From Psettodes erumei (taxonomy: Eukaryota; Chordata; Actinopteri; Pleuronectiformes; Psettodidae): a stretch of 64,000 bases of DNA. The stretch covers positions 551,001 through 615,000 of the forward strand of contig JAFBJZ010000620.1 in assembly GCA_016785225.1 (NCBI GenBank). Direction: 5' to 3'. Each line of letters begins with the position of its first letter. Position 1 is the first letter of the stretch. The notes under the pieces were generated by a model that saw only the letters and a list, made by a program, of their open reading frames with translations, ran no database searches and had not been told where the DNA came from. Shown here piece after piece: positions 34,301 to 46,300 of the stretch. Made by a program: the position numbers and the translations under genes.

Positions 34301-36053
34301 AACCTTGGGGTTGGTGGATAGTGTATCCAGCTGCCAGGTCTGTATTTGTGTGATTAATGACAGCAATACAAAGGAGGAGAACACACAGTACTGACAGACT
34401 GGACCGTGAAGGCCAACTCCCCGGCCCGGGTGGAGACAGGAGGTGTCAGTCAGGATGGGGTGGGGATTACACCACGGCTTTTTCTACTCTTTTCCTCTTT
34501 ATTTGCTTTCAAGCCCTTCAGTTTCTCTCCACGCTTGGGGAACCACATTTTCATTGAGTGCTCGACATCTGAGAGACCAGACAACTAAACCTCTGTTAAA
34601 TGAAGGTGAAGCAGACTTTATTTCAAGTCTGAGATTTAGAGATTTGGAGGGAAAAAAGTCACCTCGCTTTGTTATTGTGTGTTTTTTTTGAAGGAATTCC
34701 CCATTGTCCGTGTCCCGTTTCATCCTGATTCTTGCCCAGTTAACCCCAGTGTGAGAACAAAGGCACTTCAAATCTAATATTAACTTTTTAAAACCCATGT
34801 TGGAATCTCTTTCTGTGGATATTCAGTGGAGCTCCAGTGATAATAGTGAGTAGCTGTTTCCAGCGTCTTTAGCAACATGAAGCAATGAGGAAAGTTCACT
34901 TTTCGACAGAGCTTCCAGCTGCATCTCATGACGTTCCTCGGGGGATGAAGTTGTCACGTGATCGCCGCTCTAATCTCAGGTCACGTGACGGCAGTTCTGC
35001 AACCTTCGTGACGACCGAACGCCGAGCAGAATTTGATCAACCGAGGAAATCGATAGTGAGTCGATGCGCTAATGCGACAAAGGTATTCAGAGCCCGGTCT
35101 CTTTCACCCAGTGTTTAATCTGAGCTTGTGCCTTTTGGATTTTACTTTTTTTTTTTTTTTATCTCTGCAGCTTTTGCAGCTGAAATATATTTTAAAAAAG
35201 CCATTGGCTGATTGCAAAACCACCGAGTGGCTTGTATTAATCAGCAATAACACAACTGAGTGTGTATATACATTAATACACGGCCATATTGTGCTCAACA
35301 ATCCCAAGTTAAGGGACAAACAGTGTGTACAGAGGAACCATGAGTCGTCATTTGGAGGCGGTGTCTGGAACAGTATGTTAGCAACTTTTCTGCCCCCCAC
35401 CCCGTCCCTACCCTCACACACAAAGGATGAGTGGGGGGGGCAGTGACACCTCAAACCCCTCCTTCATCTACCTGCGCTCCTCTTTTTTATTAAGGCAGAG
35501 AAATGGAGGGATGGCGGAGGGAGAGCGTCGGGGGCGGAGGGCGGTATGGAGGCGGAGTTATTTTTAGACTGGCTGCATCATCGCTCGCTCCCTCCCCCTC
35601 GTCCTCTACCATCTCCCCTCGTTACGGGCCCTGTCTCTGCCCACGAAGAAAACGAGCGACCTCCAACACACACACACACACACAGTTTGTCCACTGCTTC
35701 ACATGCCCGGCTTACTTTAAGATTCAGGTCAGAAAACACAAAGTCACACACACACACAGTCAGTCACATGATGTGTGTGTGTGTGTGTGTGAGGGGGGGG
35801 TGTTGAGAACACTCTGTCTGTTCAGAATAGTCATGTAATAAATAAACCTAGAAGAAAAATGGCCTGTGGGCTTATTTTAAGTGATCTCTTTCCTCTAATA
35901 GTTTTTAGAAATAATATTTCCATGCGCACACACACATACACACAGACACACAAAGAGACACACACACACACACACACTGTATTGGTGGTTCTGGATGTAA
36001 TGCTACATAAGAATATAAAAGTATGCAACATAAATGAAACACATTAAGGTGTA

Positions 36054-36095
<42 letters not shown>

Positions 36096-36738
36096 CCCAC
36101 ATCTTAAGTAATGAAACAAGGAAGTGAGGTTATCCCATTTTATAGAGTAACTCAGCTCAGTTCACAGCAGTAAAATGTTTCCTGTCAATTTACTGGAGTG
36201 GAGATGTCGGGAAATGCTAACGAATGCTAACACTAACCAGGATGTTAACAGCTAACTATGAGGCTACTGACACAGTTAGTGATGCTTTTCATACCAATAC
36301 GTTTTTTAAAATTCAGTTTATTTATTTTTCAGCATGACTGCTCTAACTTATTAGCTTAATTTTGAAGGCTTGCTAATTATGCTAATTATCTTTTATTTAT
36401 TGTGATGCTAGTTTGCTTAATAGCTAGAATGCTAAACCAGCCCATTTTAGCTTACCCCAGTTATTATATTTCAGAACCAGACATTGGCGATCATTTACAA
36501 ACAGATGACGATGAGTCACGCTTCTTTCCGGCTCTGCAGAGAGAAGAGATGTGTGTCCCTCCTTGGTTTTTTCAGATGTAGAAGGAAGTTTGTCATGTTC
36601 TGCAACAGGGACAGCAGGACCTGCAGGGCCGCCCATTTTTAATGGTGTCAAACTCCTCAGAGAAATAAAACCCCCACCAGGGGAGTATGAGTCTCTAGTT
36701 TCCACACGCTCCCATCTCTTTTTCTCTGCTCGCTCCAG

Positions 36739-36777
<39 letters not shown>

Positions 36778-37077
36778 CCATAAATAAGGATCGGTCACAG
36801 CGCGTCCAGTCCGTTAAAAAAAAAGAAGCATATCATCATCTTAGGGGTCACATGGCAGGGGGCAGAAGGATTTCTGTGTCCTTCATCAACAGCATTTGTC
36901 TGTCAAGACACACTCCGGCATGCTTCATGAACACAACAACAAACGAAGGTGAAAACTCACTGCACCTCAACATTCCTTGCTAAGGAGCCATGAAAAGTGG
37001 AGCATGTGATTCGTGTCATACACGGCTCTCCTTCCCCACCTCCCCCACTCTGTGATACCTCCAATACAGAACTTCTT

Positions 37078-37123
<46 letters not shown>

Positions 37124-40022
37124 CTGATCCATGGACGGATCACAAGGCTTGTGCAGGAGGTGAAAGCAGGCACTGTGAAGAGCCCCACGTGGCTTTCTGA
37201 TCTTGTGACCAGCAGAGGGTCACTTACAAATTGCACATTAAGGATGCTGATTGCCAGAGCTACATGCCTGTGTGTGTGTGTGTGTGTTTGTGTGTGCGTG
37301 TGCGCATGCTTGTGAAACTGTGTGCATGCATGTGTGAATGCATGTGCTTCCTCCCTTTCTCAGAAGCAGTACTTCTTTGCATCTACCTTTCCTGTCCTTT
37401 TCAAATTGTCTTTAACAATTCTTAACTTCTTCTTATCTGTCGATTGCTGCAACATCACAACACACATGCACAGCAAACAGCCATGTCAGCCGCTCGGGTA
37501 CAAGTCATATCAGCGCAGTTTGGCTCATTGTGAATGATTTAGAACTGCTGTTGTTCTGACTGAAAAGCCTTCTGGATCCATTGTAAAGACCAGACAATCG
37601 AGCCCCGGGCCTCGTATCGTCCTGCTATTCACGCCGCACCTCGCGCAAAATCCTGTATTACAAATAGCCACACACACACACAAACAGGCCTCGTGACTGC
37701 GACCTTCATCGGAGAGTGGTCGCTGTCCAACAATAAAAGTAATTCCACCCACGGAGAATATACTGTAAATGTTACCGACTCGTCGACGGGTTTTCATCTT
37801 CAAATGTGACAGATTTTCAGTGACACTGTGAATCCAAACAGCGATCGCACTTCAACGACATCAACAAGGGATTCACGGGATCTGAGATTCAGCTGTTTTC
37901 AATGAGCATGCCTCTGCTCAGTCACCTCTTTTTCCATGGCCTTTCTCCCAAATCACATCCAATCAACTGGATTAACCACAGCTGGGCACCGGTCTGAGTG
38001 CAGAACCATCTCAGAGGTGATCAAGAGACTGTTTTGGTGTTGTATCCATTATATTGGATGTAGATTGATGTTTTATATTTTATTTTTAGCATAAGGCTGA
38101 CAAATAAAATGTAAACAGGTCTCAGTGCTTGTCGGCAGCAGAGTGATCCACTAAAAAAAATACCAACAAGTAATAAATATTTGAGAAAAAGATTATTGGC
38201 TTTGACGAAGCTAAATTTTTAGGGTCCTAAAATCCTTCAGCCATGTTCCTTTCTAATATTAAGCTACAAGCTAGAATGTGAGGGAGAGAAGTTGAGTTAA
38301 CTGAATAACACGGGATCACAGCTGGAGGATATTATATACTGTGTTCCTGTGTGTCTTTATTGTCTGCTGCAGTGTGTTGGCCTGGACCGGGGATACCTGA
38401 TGGCTGCTGTCACCATGGCAGCAGCTGCTCATGTAATGAGAGAGAGCGAGATGACATCGTCAAAGTACAATCCAAGGACAGTCACTGCAGTACCAAGGGT
38501 ACACAATGAGACTGACAAAGTCCTCTTCTGTTCACTCCTCAGCGTGCCTCTCTTTTTATTCACATTTTTCACCTCGTTCCTGTTGGATCTGGGAAGGTGG
38601 TTGGCGAGACCGGAAAACGAGGTTCTGTCGCTGAGAGGAAACAGGCGCTGCCTCAATCTCATGATCAAGAAGAGAGAGCAGAGCTGCAGAATACGGACCG
38701 GTGCTCGCTCACCCACTCATGCATCTTTACTCGTATGACGGCTCACGCTTAAAGAGTGAATTCTCTGGATCTGACAGTTTTCAAATCTGCACGGTGTAGT
38801 CCATTTGAATCAGTTCATTTTACTCCCCTCGATTGTGATTCATTTGGAAATATCCAAACACAGCAATTGCACGATATGGCCAAAAACATGATTGCATTGG
38901 AAATTATCTTATCAGTCGATATCAATAATCATCGTGTTTATCATCAGCCATGCTCCAGTGACAAAGCCTTCAAGCTAAAGCTACACAAGATCACGTTTTA
39001 TACACTTCTAATAATCTAACAAATTGAATCAACTATTTCTGATACAATTACATCAGAGGAAAAGCATATATAACGTACTGTGTGTGATCACGCATCAAGT
39101 GGGTGAAGACAATAAAAGCCCTCCCTGCTGAGTTCAGGGAGGTTCTGACACCGAGCAGCCAAATGCCTGAGTGTTATTACCAATGGTGCCTGACAGACAC
39201 GCACTGGGCGCTGATGGAGGCTCCTTCCGCAGGTTTCAGGCGAGATGTGCGGCCGATCTCCTCTCAGTTACCACAAAATCTGCACACATTCACAGCATGT
39301 GTTCCCAAAACAGCCACCGCAAGTGCACAAATGCAACGCAACGCCGGCCTGCCTCTTGAAATAGCTCTGAATTCTGACGCAAAGGCCCTAACAAACTTCA
39401 AGTGTGCGTGTGTGTTTGTGTTTGTCATGGAGATGACAGAATGTCGGCGTGTTTGTGTTGCTAACATCACATGCAGCAGTTACCAGGCAATTACAAAAAT
39501 CTCTTGACTTCTGAAATGCTAATCATCATCATCACAGCTAAATTTCCGAATGCTAACTCACGTTACTGAAGTGAAAGTGTTTCACTGAAGGGGGAAATGG
39601 CAGAGGAGCAGAACTTTGACTGGTTTGAAATGCTAATTTTGTTTTGCATGCCGCTAAAAGTCGAGAAAGCGGATGACGATGATTATCACTGCCTTCATGC
39701 ATTGTAGAGGTGGACGTCTGTGATTCACAGAGTATTTTCTTTGACTCTTCTCCAAAGAAAATATCACTTTGTTTTAATTTGCTTCTTTTTCACAGAGTCA
39801 AGCATGAACAAATCCCTAAACCTGGGGGGGGCGGCAGGATCCGAGAAACGACGCTCGAAGCCCAAAACGCAAAGCAAGAGCAGCGATGGAGAGACGCCGC
39901 ATCCGCTCGATCACGTTTGGTCTCCTTGGAGAAACAAATGAAAAGGTTGAAAGGTGCAGCGCCTCCATCTGTCACTGCGTTCACTGCTGCACCGCGCACC
40001 ATCACAGACAAACTGAACTGAG

Positions 40023-40053
<31 letters not shown>

Positions 40054-42098
40054 TTATCACCTCCACCACATACAGCCCTCAGCAGAAGTGTAGAGACAAA
40101 GGCAGAGGGAACATCAACGCCAATCAGAATCTCTCACACACACACAGTCCACATCACACTCGAGCATTTGCACCATCGCACAAAACATCACAAATCCGGC
40201 CGTGGCTGTTACTATGGAGACCTGTTGTTGCTCTGGCGAAACCTAAGGGGGCGGGGCGTCTGACGAGGCCTCGTGAAGACGCCCCATACCTGCGTGTGTT
40301 TACATATATTTCTGATATCATGTGAAACCAAATGTCTGAACATCGTTGCTGGAACAATATGCGGATGAATCAATGAGTCATCAGTGATGCTTTTCATTTA
40401 AGCCATTCATCCAGGTCCATACACCAAACAGCGGCTGGTTTCCGCTTCTAAAATGCAAGATTTGCTTCTTTTCTCGTTTTTTTTTAATAAAACGAGCTAC
40501 AGGAGGACGTCACACTGGACTCTACCTGAGAAATAACGAAAGTGCAAAGGGCTTTTTCACCAGTTATAGACATTTTACAGCTTGAGTAATTAAGTTAGAG
40601 CCCTTTGGTTAATCTGAAAAAAGTCACATTAAACCCCAGATCAGGCCAACCATGGTAAGATCAACTCATGCATATCATGCACTTTCAAATCCTTAAACGT
40701 GCTGTATGTAATCAATAACCTTGTTGATTATGATTTAACAAAACACCTTTTCACACAACACAAACACGCTGCAGTATGTGTCTATTCTATTTACATGCAC
40801 TGAGATTAATAAAATATATGAACAACACAACTTCAGAGCTGAGAAACTCATATGTGGCGCTTACAGGACCATGAATTCCTCCACGGTTCGTCGACCTGCC
40901 ACATGACTTGCCCGTCATGGCAGCCACAGGGCTGGGTGGGGGTGCAGTGGGGGGGGGGGGGGTGACACACTCATAACCTATTTGCACACTTCTTTCATGC
41001 TGAATGAATGAAGCGGCTCATGTCTTCAAGTTTTCACTTCGGTCATCCTGATCGAATTAGTCGCAATGGACAGAAGTCGCTCTTACAAGGTGAACTACTT
41101 TTCCCACCAAGACCAAATGGCTCCATGCATTAAGAACTGGTCTTCATTACAACATCAGAGACTTCAGAGGTAGTTTCAACACCCCTACCTCTTCATTGGG
41201 AAGCATAACACACTCTGTCTCTTTATGTTTTCAGCACAGTCAAAAAAAGGCTCCTGGCCTTATTTAAGAACACCCAGTCCTATGAATAAGAAATGACCCC
41301 CACTTTCTGCTGTTAAAGTGAGGAAACTTACAGAATCAACAGGTGTTTTCTGAGGGCATTTCACGAGAACCAGCTAAATCCATGGTGAATATCACCCGAG
41401 CAAATTAAATCAGAATTCACTGAAACGCCACTTGGGAGCGGAGGTGGCTTCTTTTCCTTCCATCTGTTTACTATTCGTCCAAAAAGTGGCCGCCTGCTGT
41501 TGCTATTTCTTTCCCCCTCCCTCGGGGAGGGAGCAGCGAGCAGTTATTAGGAAATTATGAAAGTATTTGTTATGAAGTCCTCCGTGTGTGTTCTCCTCAC
41601 TATGCTCATTAGAAACCATTTGTGGGTAATTACCTAAAGGCAGTCAATTACGAGGGCCCCTCTGAAGAGGACCCTTTCAAGGCCCAACATTGAAAAGCTG
41701 GAAGGCACCATAGGAGTGTTTGAATATTATTATATAACATTGGTACATGTCGTAGGAAGGAATAACATATAAATAAACGTTTCCCCCCATTTCCTATGAT
41801 TTATAACTATAATATGAAGCCTTTCTAGGGCCTTTATAGTCGTGATATGGAAATAAAAAGAGGGTCATTCAAAGCCCAGTTTCACACACTGCATGTACAA
41901 GTAGTAATGTCGTCTCCGGCTGGCCTGAGCAGCCTCGCTGCAAGAAACAAACTTATAATATAAACATATTTCTGTCTCCCACTGTGTTGGACTCACCCAA
42001 GACACAATGCGGAGAATGGTCTGAGGCTGCTGGAAGAAGGTGACGGGGTCGAAGGCTCCTCCGGCTTTCCCGGCTCCGTATGCCTGCATCCCCTCCAT
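28193..42098 (-). CDS. syngr1: Synaptogyrin-1, long form (4 coding exons)
   Basis: Exons in transcript order: 41997-42098, 32844-33081, 30400-30545, 28193-28420. Joined they make 714 bases and 237 residues (human form 1a is 233). Synaptogyrin-1 is a tetraspan MARVEL-family protein of synaptic and synaptic-like vesicles, with roles in vesicle cycling and plasticity. It opens MEGMQAYGAGKAGGAFDP. Four hydrophobic segments lie near residues 28-49, 71-93, 110-131 and 146-165, and both termini are predicted cytosolic. The lumenal loop 50-70 has two Cys (60, 69). The conserved loop DVYFPQISSVKDRKRAVL follows TM2. The tail carries YMDPSQD, a run of nine Gly and a final tyrosine. All introns are GT-AG with matching phases. 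The first intron is 8.9 kb. Fish may have two paralogues; I cannot say whether this is a or b. Confidence 0.96.
29361..29475 (+). mobile_element. Foldback repeat, outer arm
   Basis: Contains TTGGACATTTTAGGAAAT, GAGAGTTAGATGAGAAAATT and CTGCAGCCAGCGG in the family order. It lies between the two syngr1 last exons. Confidence 0.6.
29857..29862 (-). promoter_or_regulatory. Candidate poly(A) signal for short syngr1 form
   Basis: ATTAAA on the minus strand, about 190 bases downstream of the stop of the alternative last exon. It is a common variant signal, placed where a short 3' UTR would end. Confidence 0.35.
30049..30150 (-). CDS. syngr1: syngr1 alternative terminal exon (short tail)
   Basis: 33 codons plus TGA, lying 249 bases downstream of exon 3. 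The acceptor is CAACAG|GGT. A candidate ATTAAA poly(A) signal in transcript sense lies at 29857-29862, about 190 bases past the stop, consistent with a real composite terminal exon. Confidence 0.75.
   Translation of the reverse strand, partial: GAQALFSMEKLKNVSFEEEYIKLFPPQPQQPFV
30049..42098 (-). CDS. syngr1: Synaptogyrin-1, short form using the alternative last exon
   Basis: Uses the same first three exons (41997-42098, 32844-33081, 30400-30545) and then 30049-30150, giving 588 bases and 195 residues. The alternative C-terminus begins GAQALFSMEKLKNVSF and continues with EEEYIKLFPPQ up to FV. Human SYNGR1 has alternative C-terminal forms, and the F-x-E-E-Y-x2-L-F-P pattern resembles the shorter one as I remember it. 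Phase (0) and acceptor (AACAG|GGT) fit perfectly. This form keeps the hydrophobic part of TM4 but loses the YMDPSQD/Gly/Tyr tail. Expression is not proven by sequence alone. Confidence 0.78.
30400..30545 (-). CDS. syngr1: syngr1 coding exon 3
   Basis: Encodes residues 114-162: TM3 (FWSFMWFVGFCFLANQW), the second lumenal loop and most of TM4 (AARAAITFSFFSIFTW). The acceptor is TCCAG|CAT and the donor TGG|GTAAGA, phase 0, so either last exon can follow in frame. Confidence 0.96.
30621..30935. mobile_element. Foldback repeat, both arms degenerate
   Basis: Begins TTAAGGAATAGTTTTTAGG, passes GGGGGAGCTACTGGCTAGCC and CACCAGCACTTCTAATG, and ends with the reverse arm GCTAGCTGTGCCCCGCTGC then CAGTCTCTGAGCTAAG. 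It immediately adjoins the reverse-transcriptase fragment in syngr1 intron 2. Confidence 0.6.
30959..31088 (-). pseudogene. Decayed reverse-transcriptase fragment of a non-LTR retrotransposon
   Basis: The minus-strand translation reads GVPQGSIHGPVLF, a stop, then after only about nine residues HCYADDIQI. GVPQGSxxGPxLF and YADD are the successive catalytic palm motifs of LINE-type reverse transcriptases (L2/Maui-like clades). The gap between them is normally about 25 residues, so there is an internal deletion plus a stop: a dead fragment. It lies in syngr1 intron 2. There is no family-level assignment beyond non-LTR. Confidence 0.75.
32844..33081 (-). CDS. syngr1: syngr1 coding exon 2
   Basis: Encodes residues 35-114: the rest of TM1, the lumenal loop with EGEEYCIFNSNQNACNYG, TM2, and the cytosolic loop with VYFPQISSVKDRKR. 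The acceptor is TGCAG|CTC and the donor TCAG|GTAAAC. Confidence 0.96.
34263..34300 (+). repeat. (TG)n microsatellite
   Basis: TG units with one interruption (TC), in syngr1 intron 1. Confidence 0.95.
34953..34989. promoter_or_regulatory. Pair of extended CACGTG E-boxes
   Basis: GTCACGTGAT at 34953-34962 and the full palindrome GTCACGTGAC at 34980-34989, both matching the USF/TFEB-type extended E-box. They lie in syngr1 intron 1 in a CpG-containing patch. Confidence 0.4.
36052..36088 (+). repeat. (TA)n microsatellite
   Basis: About 18 TA units with one phase slip, self-complementary, in syngr1 intron 1. Confidence 0.95.
36740..36773 (+). repeat. (CA)17 microsatellite
   Basis: Pure CA repeat in syngr1 intron 1. 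Confidence 0.95.
37081..37121 (+). repeat. (GT)20 microsatellite
   Basis: Pure GT repeat in syngr1 intron 1, opposite in sense to the CA run 300 bases away. Confidence 0.95.
41997..42098 (-). CDS. syngr1: syngr1 coding exon 1
   Basis: Encodes residues 1-34, the cytosolic N-terminus and the beginning of TM1 (QTILRIVSW). The donor is TGG|GTGAGT, phase 0. The ATG sits in CCATGGAGG (transcript sense), a strong initiation context. Confidence 0.95.
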
Positions 42099-43307
42099 GG
42101 TCCTCCTTCTTCACCTCCTCCTCCTCCTCTCTGGTCCTCCTCTCCTCCGCGCTGCTGGTGCAGAGGCGCAGGGCGTGTAGAGCACCGGGCAAACCGACTC
42201 CCCGGGTCTGCCTCCTGCCACCGTTACCGCGAGGACGGATGCGATGTGTGCGGCGCAACAGCCTCCTGGTGTTGTTTTTAATTTAACCTCTAAATCCCCA
42301 GTCGTCCTATTCGACGTCCGGGCAGAGGAAGCCGTGTGCCAGTGTTTTGATGATGCTCGCTCTCTCGCTCTCCCTCTCTCTCTCCCTTTCAACGCACGAG
42401 CCGGCGGCGAACGCGTGAACGCGCCTCAGTTGTCACGCCTCGCGCGGAGCGCTCCTCTTCTACAACAAACTCGTACGGCGAGGGCGCGCGCTCGCGCTCA
42501 TTGGTTTGCCACTCGTTTGCCATAGAGTCACGCGCTTTGACCCCCCCCCTAAAAAAACAGTCAGAAGAAGGAGACAAGGAAAACAAGTTGATTCAACGAG
42601 AACATGACAATCACTAAAGCTAAGTTATATAACTAAGATGCCCGAGGGTTCTCAGACACGATTGGAGGTTGCTCTTAAATGGCAAACTATTTACTCGGCA
42701 CATTGATTTATATCTGAAAGTCGCAGTAATCATTGGTATAGGCTTAAAGGCGACGTCAAAAACACCACCAAACTCTTAAGTCCGAGTCAAAAATAGGCGA
42801 TTTGTGGTGCTGCGGTAAGAAACTCCGCCCTCTCGCGGTTTCACCGGGGTTTGCTGAAGAAATATCAGGCGCTTCTTAACGTAAGTTGGGCTTTCGGGCA
42901 GTTCTCACTCTCCAAATGTCTACCGTGCCGCTGTGCCTTAACCACTAAAACGTTTATATTTAGTTTGCAGCTTGGGTCGGCGTTAGGAAACGCCGATCTT
43001 ACCGACGGACGGTAAGGAAGACTTGCCTGACAGACAGAGACAAGGGAAAACCCGCCAAAGTTACGCTCGCCCCACGTTCTGTCAAGCAGCCAATGACAGC
43101 ACAGTTACGAACTATACGTACTCGGTTGTTGAGCCAATCGAACGCCTCCGTGGCTGGTTGCTATGAGACGCGTTGTGTCCATGTTGCCGAGGCGCAGTGA
43201 AGAAGATATCTCGATACACAGACAGCTAAAAGTGTAAATATAGCTTATGTATCGCCATTAATGACACCGGAAAGCTTTCTTATAGCGTCCGGAAGTTCCC
43301 AGCTGTG
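42099..43307. promoter_or_regulatory. Divergent CpG-rich promoter between syngr1 and ift27
   Basis: The start codons of syngr1 (minus) and ift27 (plus) are 1.2 kb apart, head to head. The interval is CpG-rich next to both genes (about 42080-42540 and 42780-43320). It has an inverted CCAAT box at 42500-42504 on the syngr1 side and CCAAT boxes at 43090-43094 and 43134-43138 on the ift27 side. No TATA box is evident. This must contain both 5' UTRs and both transcription starts. Confidence 0.75.
43157..43169 (+). promoter_or_regulatory. Weak RFX X-box candidate upstream of ift27
   Basis: GTTGCTATGAGAC has a good first half site (GTTGCT) and AT spacer but a poor second half. RFX factors commonly drive IFT genes. 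It lies about 140 bases upstream of the ift27 ATG, between the CCAAT boxes and the start. Confidence 0.3.
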
Positions 43308-43341
43308 ATGGTGAAGCTGAGGGCGCGGTGTCTGCTTGTCG
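43308..43341 (+). CDS. ift27: ift27 coding exon 1
   Basis: Encodes residues 1-11 and one base of Gly12. The donor GTCG|GTAAGC interrupts the P-loop just before its first Gly, a conserved intron position in this gene as far as I recall. Confidence 0.9.
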
Positions 43342-46300
43342 GTAAGCTTTTGTGAACTTAGTCAATCCCCCTCCTTCTTAAGGCTATCGGTACCAGGGCT
43401 AAAGCTAACCAATCCACAAAGCTAGCTAAACAGCCGTGTTTAAGCGTTGAAAGACCAGGGACAAATAAATAGTCCTCACACAAAACGGTTTTTTATTTAG
43501 ACGATGTTTCATAAGATTAAGTATGCATACAGTTTGCTGGCTCTGCTTTCTTCAGTAACACGTTTAACACCGCAGATGTTATGATTCTTGTAGGAGTTAT
43601 TTGACAGAAATAGTGCTGGTAAATGTAGACGTGTTTGCCGGATAACCAACTTTGACAGTAAAAGGAAGGCGAATGAATAATGTAACACATTTAGTACTCT
43701 CTTCTGCTCTTAGAAAAGCTGAAAAATAATGAACCACAATGTAAACACATGCACATAGTTATCTCTGTCTGTGTGTATGTGTGTGTAGGAGATGCTGCGG
43801 TGGGGAAAAGTTCCCTTGCTCATGTGTTCCACAGTGATGGCACTCTCTTCCCGAAGAACTACAGCATGGTGAGAGCATTAACACACAGAAAACAAAAGAT
43901 TTATCGTTTGAGTCATGGTGTAATTCAAGGGCATGCAGCTCCAAATGTATCGCTGGGCATGTCAGACAGCCAGTGCACATGCATGGTACAGCTCCTTGTG
44001 ATAATAAGAATATACTGATTATATTCACAGCACGGGGTCACAACAGAGGAATCAGGTTGTAAAACAGCTGATTGAGGGATTTAGAGATTGGGGCTGTGCT
44101 CTGCTGCATAGACTGGCCATGGGCTTATATTTTTACATTCAGGTGGGATAACCAAGGTTTTCAACTGGGTGTGGAGGAGCAATTCATGGAGTTCATTCCA
44201 GGCTCGTTGTCAGCCCAGAATGGACAGCAGTATGTCGGGAATATCCTGATGCATGTGCTATTAAGTGCTGCAGTATTTATCCAGTATTCAGCTGCTCAGT
44301 CCTGCCTTAGACTACAGCTGCAAGTCAGTAAAACCTGCTGCCTTAGTTTGCACACTTTACAGAGAGAGTACTCATCCCTATAGACATGTTAGCAGGCCCC
44401 ATATACTGAATGTTACAGATATAGACAGTGCAGTAAAGCACTTGTAGTTGTTGAAGGTTGAGCAGTTAATCATGTGTCATCACATGAATTTCACCTTCTC
44501 AACAATTGTAGAATCAGGCAATTATGAAAAATCTAATTTAATTAAAGGGTATTTGCCTGAGGTCAAAGCTCTTACTTTACCCAAGATCAGCTGTAAATCA
44601 TCAAGATTAATATTGGTCTCTGAAAATCATGATCATGTTGAATACTGTAATTTCTGTAGTAGAACTCCTTGCAAGCTTTTCAAGGACCTGCAGAGGTCTC
44701 TTAAATCTGCTACAGGAATCACTGAAGTGCAAGACAGCATAATGTACCAATTAATGCTGATGCAGAGAAGGCTAATCTGCATTATTTATGCTAATCTGCA
44801 TGAGGGAGGGAACTGTGTCATTAACCTGACTGTGATATATGGGGTCATGGCGGCTCACTGATTCCCCTCTGTCAATGTTTCATGGGCTGCTGACTAAATG
44901 CATGAGCTGCACATGCAAGTGAAGGCACTGGCTTGTGAGAATCAATATATGCACTTGAGCACGTTGTGCACATTCATTTGTTTGTTACTTTTACTGAGTT
45001 TACTATTAAATCTTGTGGCTGGTTAGGGTACAGTACAGGTTGTTGAGTAAAATACTGGACAAGAGCCAAGTGTGTGTCAGTGTGTGTGTGTGTGTGTGTG
45101 TGCGTGCGCGCATGTTTGTTCAGCTCTTGCTGTGTCAGCAGTATCGGGGGTTCTGAGGTGACAGGAATGTCGATAATTAATACAGCAGGATTCTGGAAAG
45201 CCACCAGAACAGGTACTTAACAGGCGCACAACAACAACAACAACACACTGCTCAGTTCGTCCATACTGCCCAAACCCGCACTCACTTGTTTGTGATGCTG
45301 TGCATGTCTGTTCATGTTGGAGCCGTAGAGTATTAAACATGGAGAAAGGTGCTGCAATAGTGATGCATTTTTAATTTCCACTGGCTTAGTGTGTGTGCTC
45401 GCTGCACTCGAGGCAAACCTTAACACATACATGCATACATAATATGATAAAAGAACAGCATACAATATGTGTAAGAAAAAAAAAAAGTCAAAGCCTCTGC
45501 ACCTGTAGATCTCATCTCTGCGTCTGCTAGATAATGCTTTATTACCTGGATACTCTGAAGGAAATGCCCATGGGGAAGTAATGGTCACCGTCTCGTCTGT
45601 TGCTATGCAACTGTTAAAACACCTTTTCCGTGCCCGCAGCTCGCTATATATTAGTCGAAATATTTTTAACTTATCGCTCACTTGACGCCAAATGCTTCGT
45701 TTAAGAGCAGCTCCACCCTCACATACTGTGAAGCTGGTCACCATAAAATGTTTAATGTTCTTATTCAGATCAGTTTCCATAAGAAATTTCATTTTTCCAC
45801 TTTAAAAAGTTATCTTAATTGTAAAAGCACAACCTTAGAAACATACAGAAAGCTTTCAAAGAGCCCCAGCTACAACTACACTGGCAAGATTCACATTGAA
45901 ATTTGGTTTGGATATTCATCATCCTAAAAGATGTATCTCCAATTCCATTTTCCTTTGTTTGACTTTTCTCCTAAACACCACTGTCAGGGTAAAATTCCCC
46001 CCGGACCTTACAATTGCCTACAGTGAAGGTTTCTCTAAAATTTGCTTTGAATATTGATGGTTCCCAGAGGATGAATCATGGTCATTTTCTTTCATGACCC
46101 CCCTCACATGCACAGTTTGACCAGAATTCCCACCTCTGTAAGCACAAGATATAAGCAAAACTAACTGGCAGCTTTACATTCTCAGGGGGTGAAACCTTTC
46201 CATTTCGGACATTCCGCGGGGTAAAATGTGAAGATGTCCCATATTCTCATCCAAAGATTGCCATTAGATTTGTTGAACAAACACATGCTGCCACAGAGCA

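Larger units (their letters stand above)
33082..41996 (-). other. syngr1: syngr1 intron 1
   Basis: An 8.9 kb intron with no other gene recognisable. It holds dinucleotide repeats at 34263-34300, 36052-36088, 36740-36773, 37081-37121 and 40024-40050, a G run at 40948-40962, and a pair of palindromic GTCACGTGA sites at 34953-34989. Several ORFs of 100-130 codons inside it look random. Confidence 0.85.

Noticed and set aside
38349..38738. 129-codon ORF in syngr1 intron 1
   Set aside because: No recognised domain and no splice or promoter context; a chance open frame.
44448..44861. 137-codon ORF in ift27 intron 2
   Set aside because: No similarity to a known family that I can see, and no supporting exon structure. 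Its length is possible by chance in AT-moderate DNA.
45217..45792. 191-codon minus-strand ORF in ift27 intron 2
   Set aside because: Mixed low-complexity and random composition, partly built on a poly(A) run and CAA repeats; not a credible gene.
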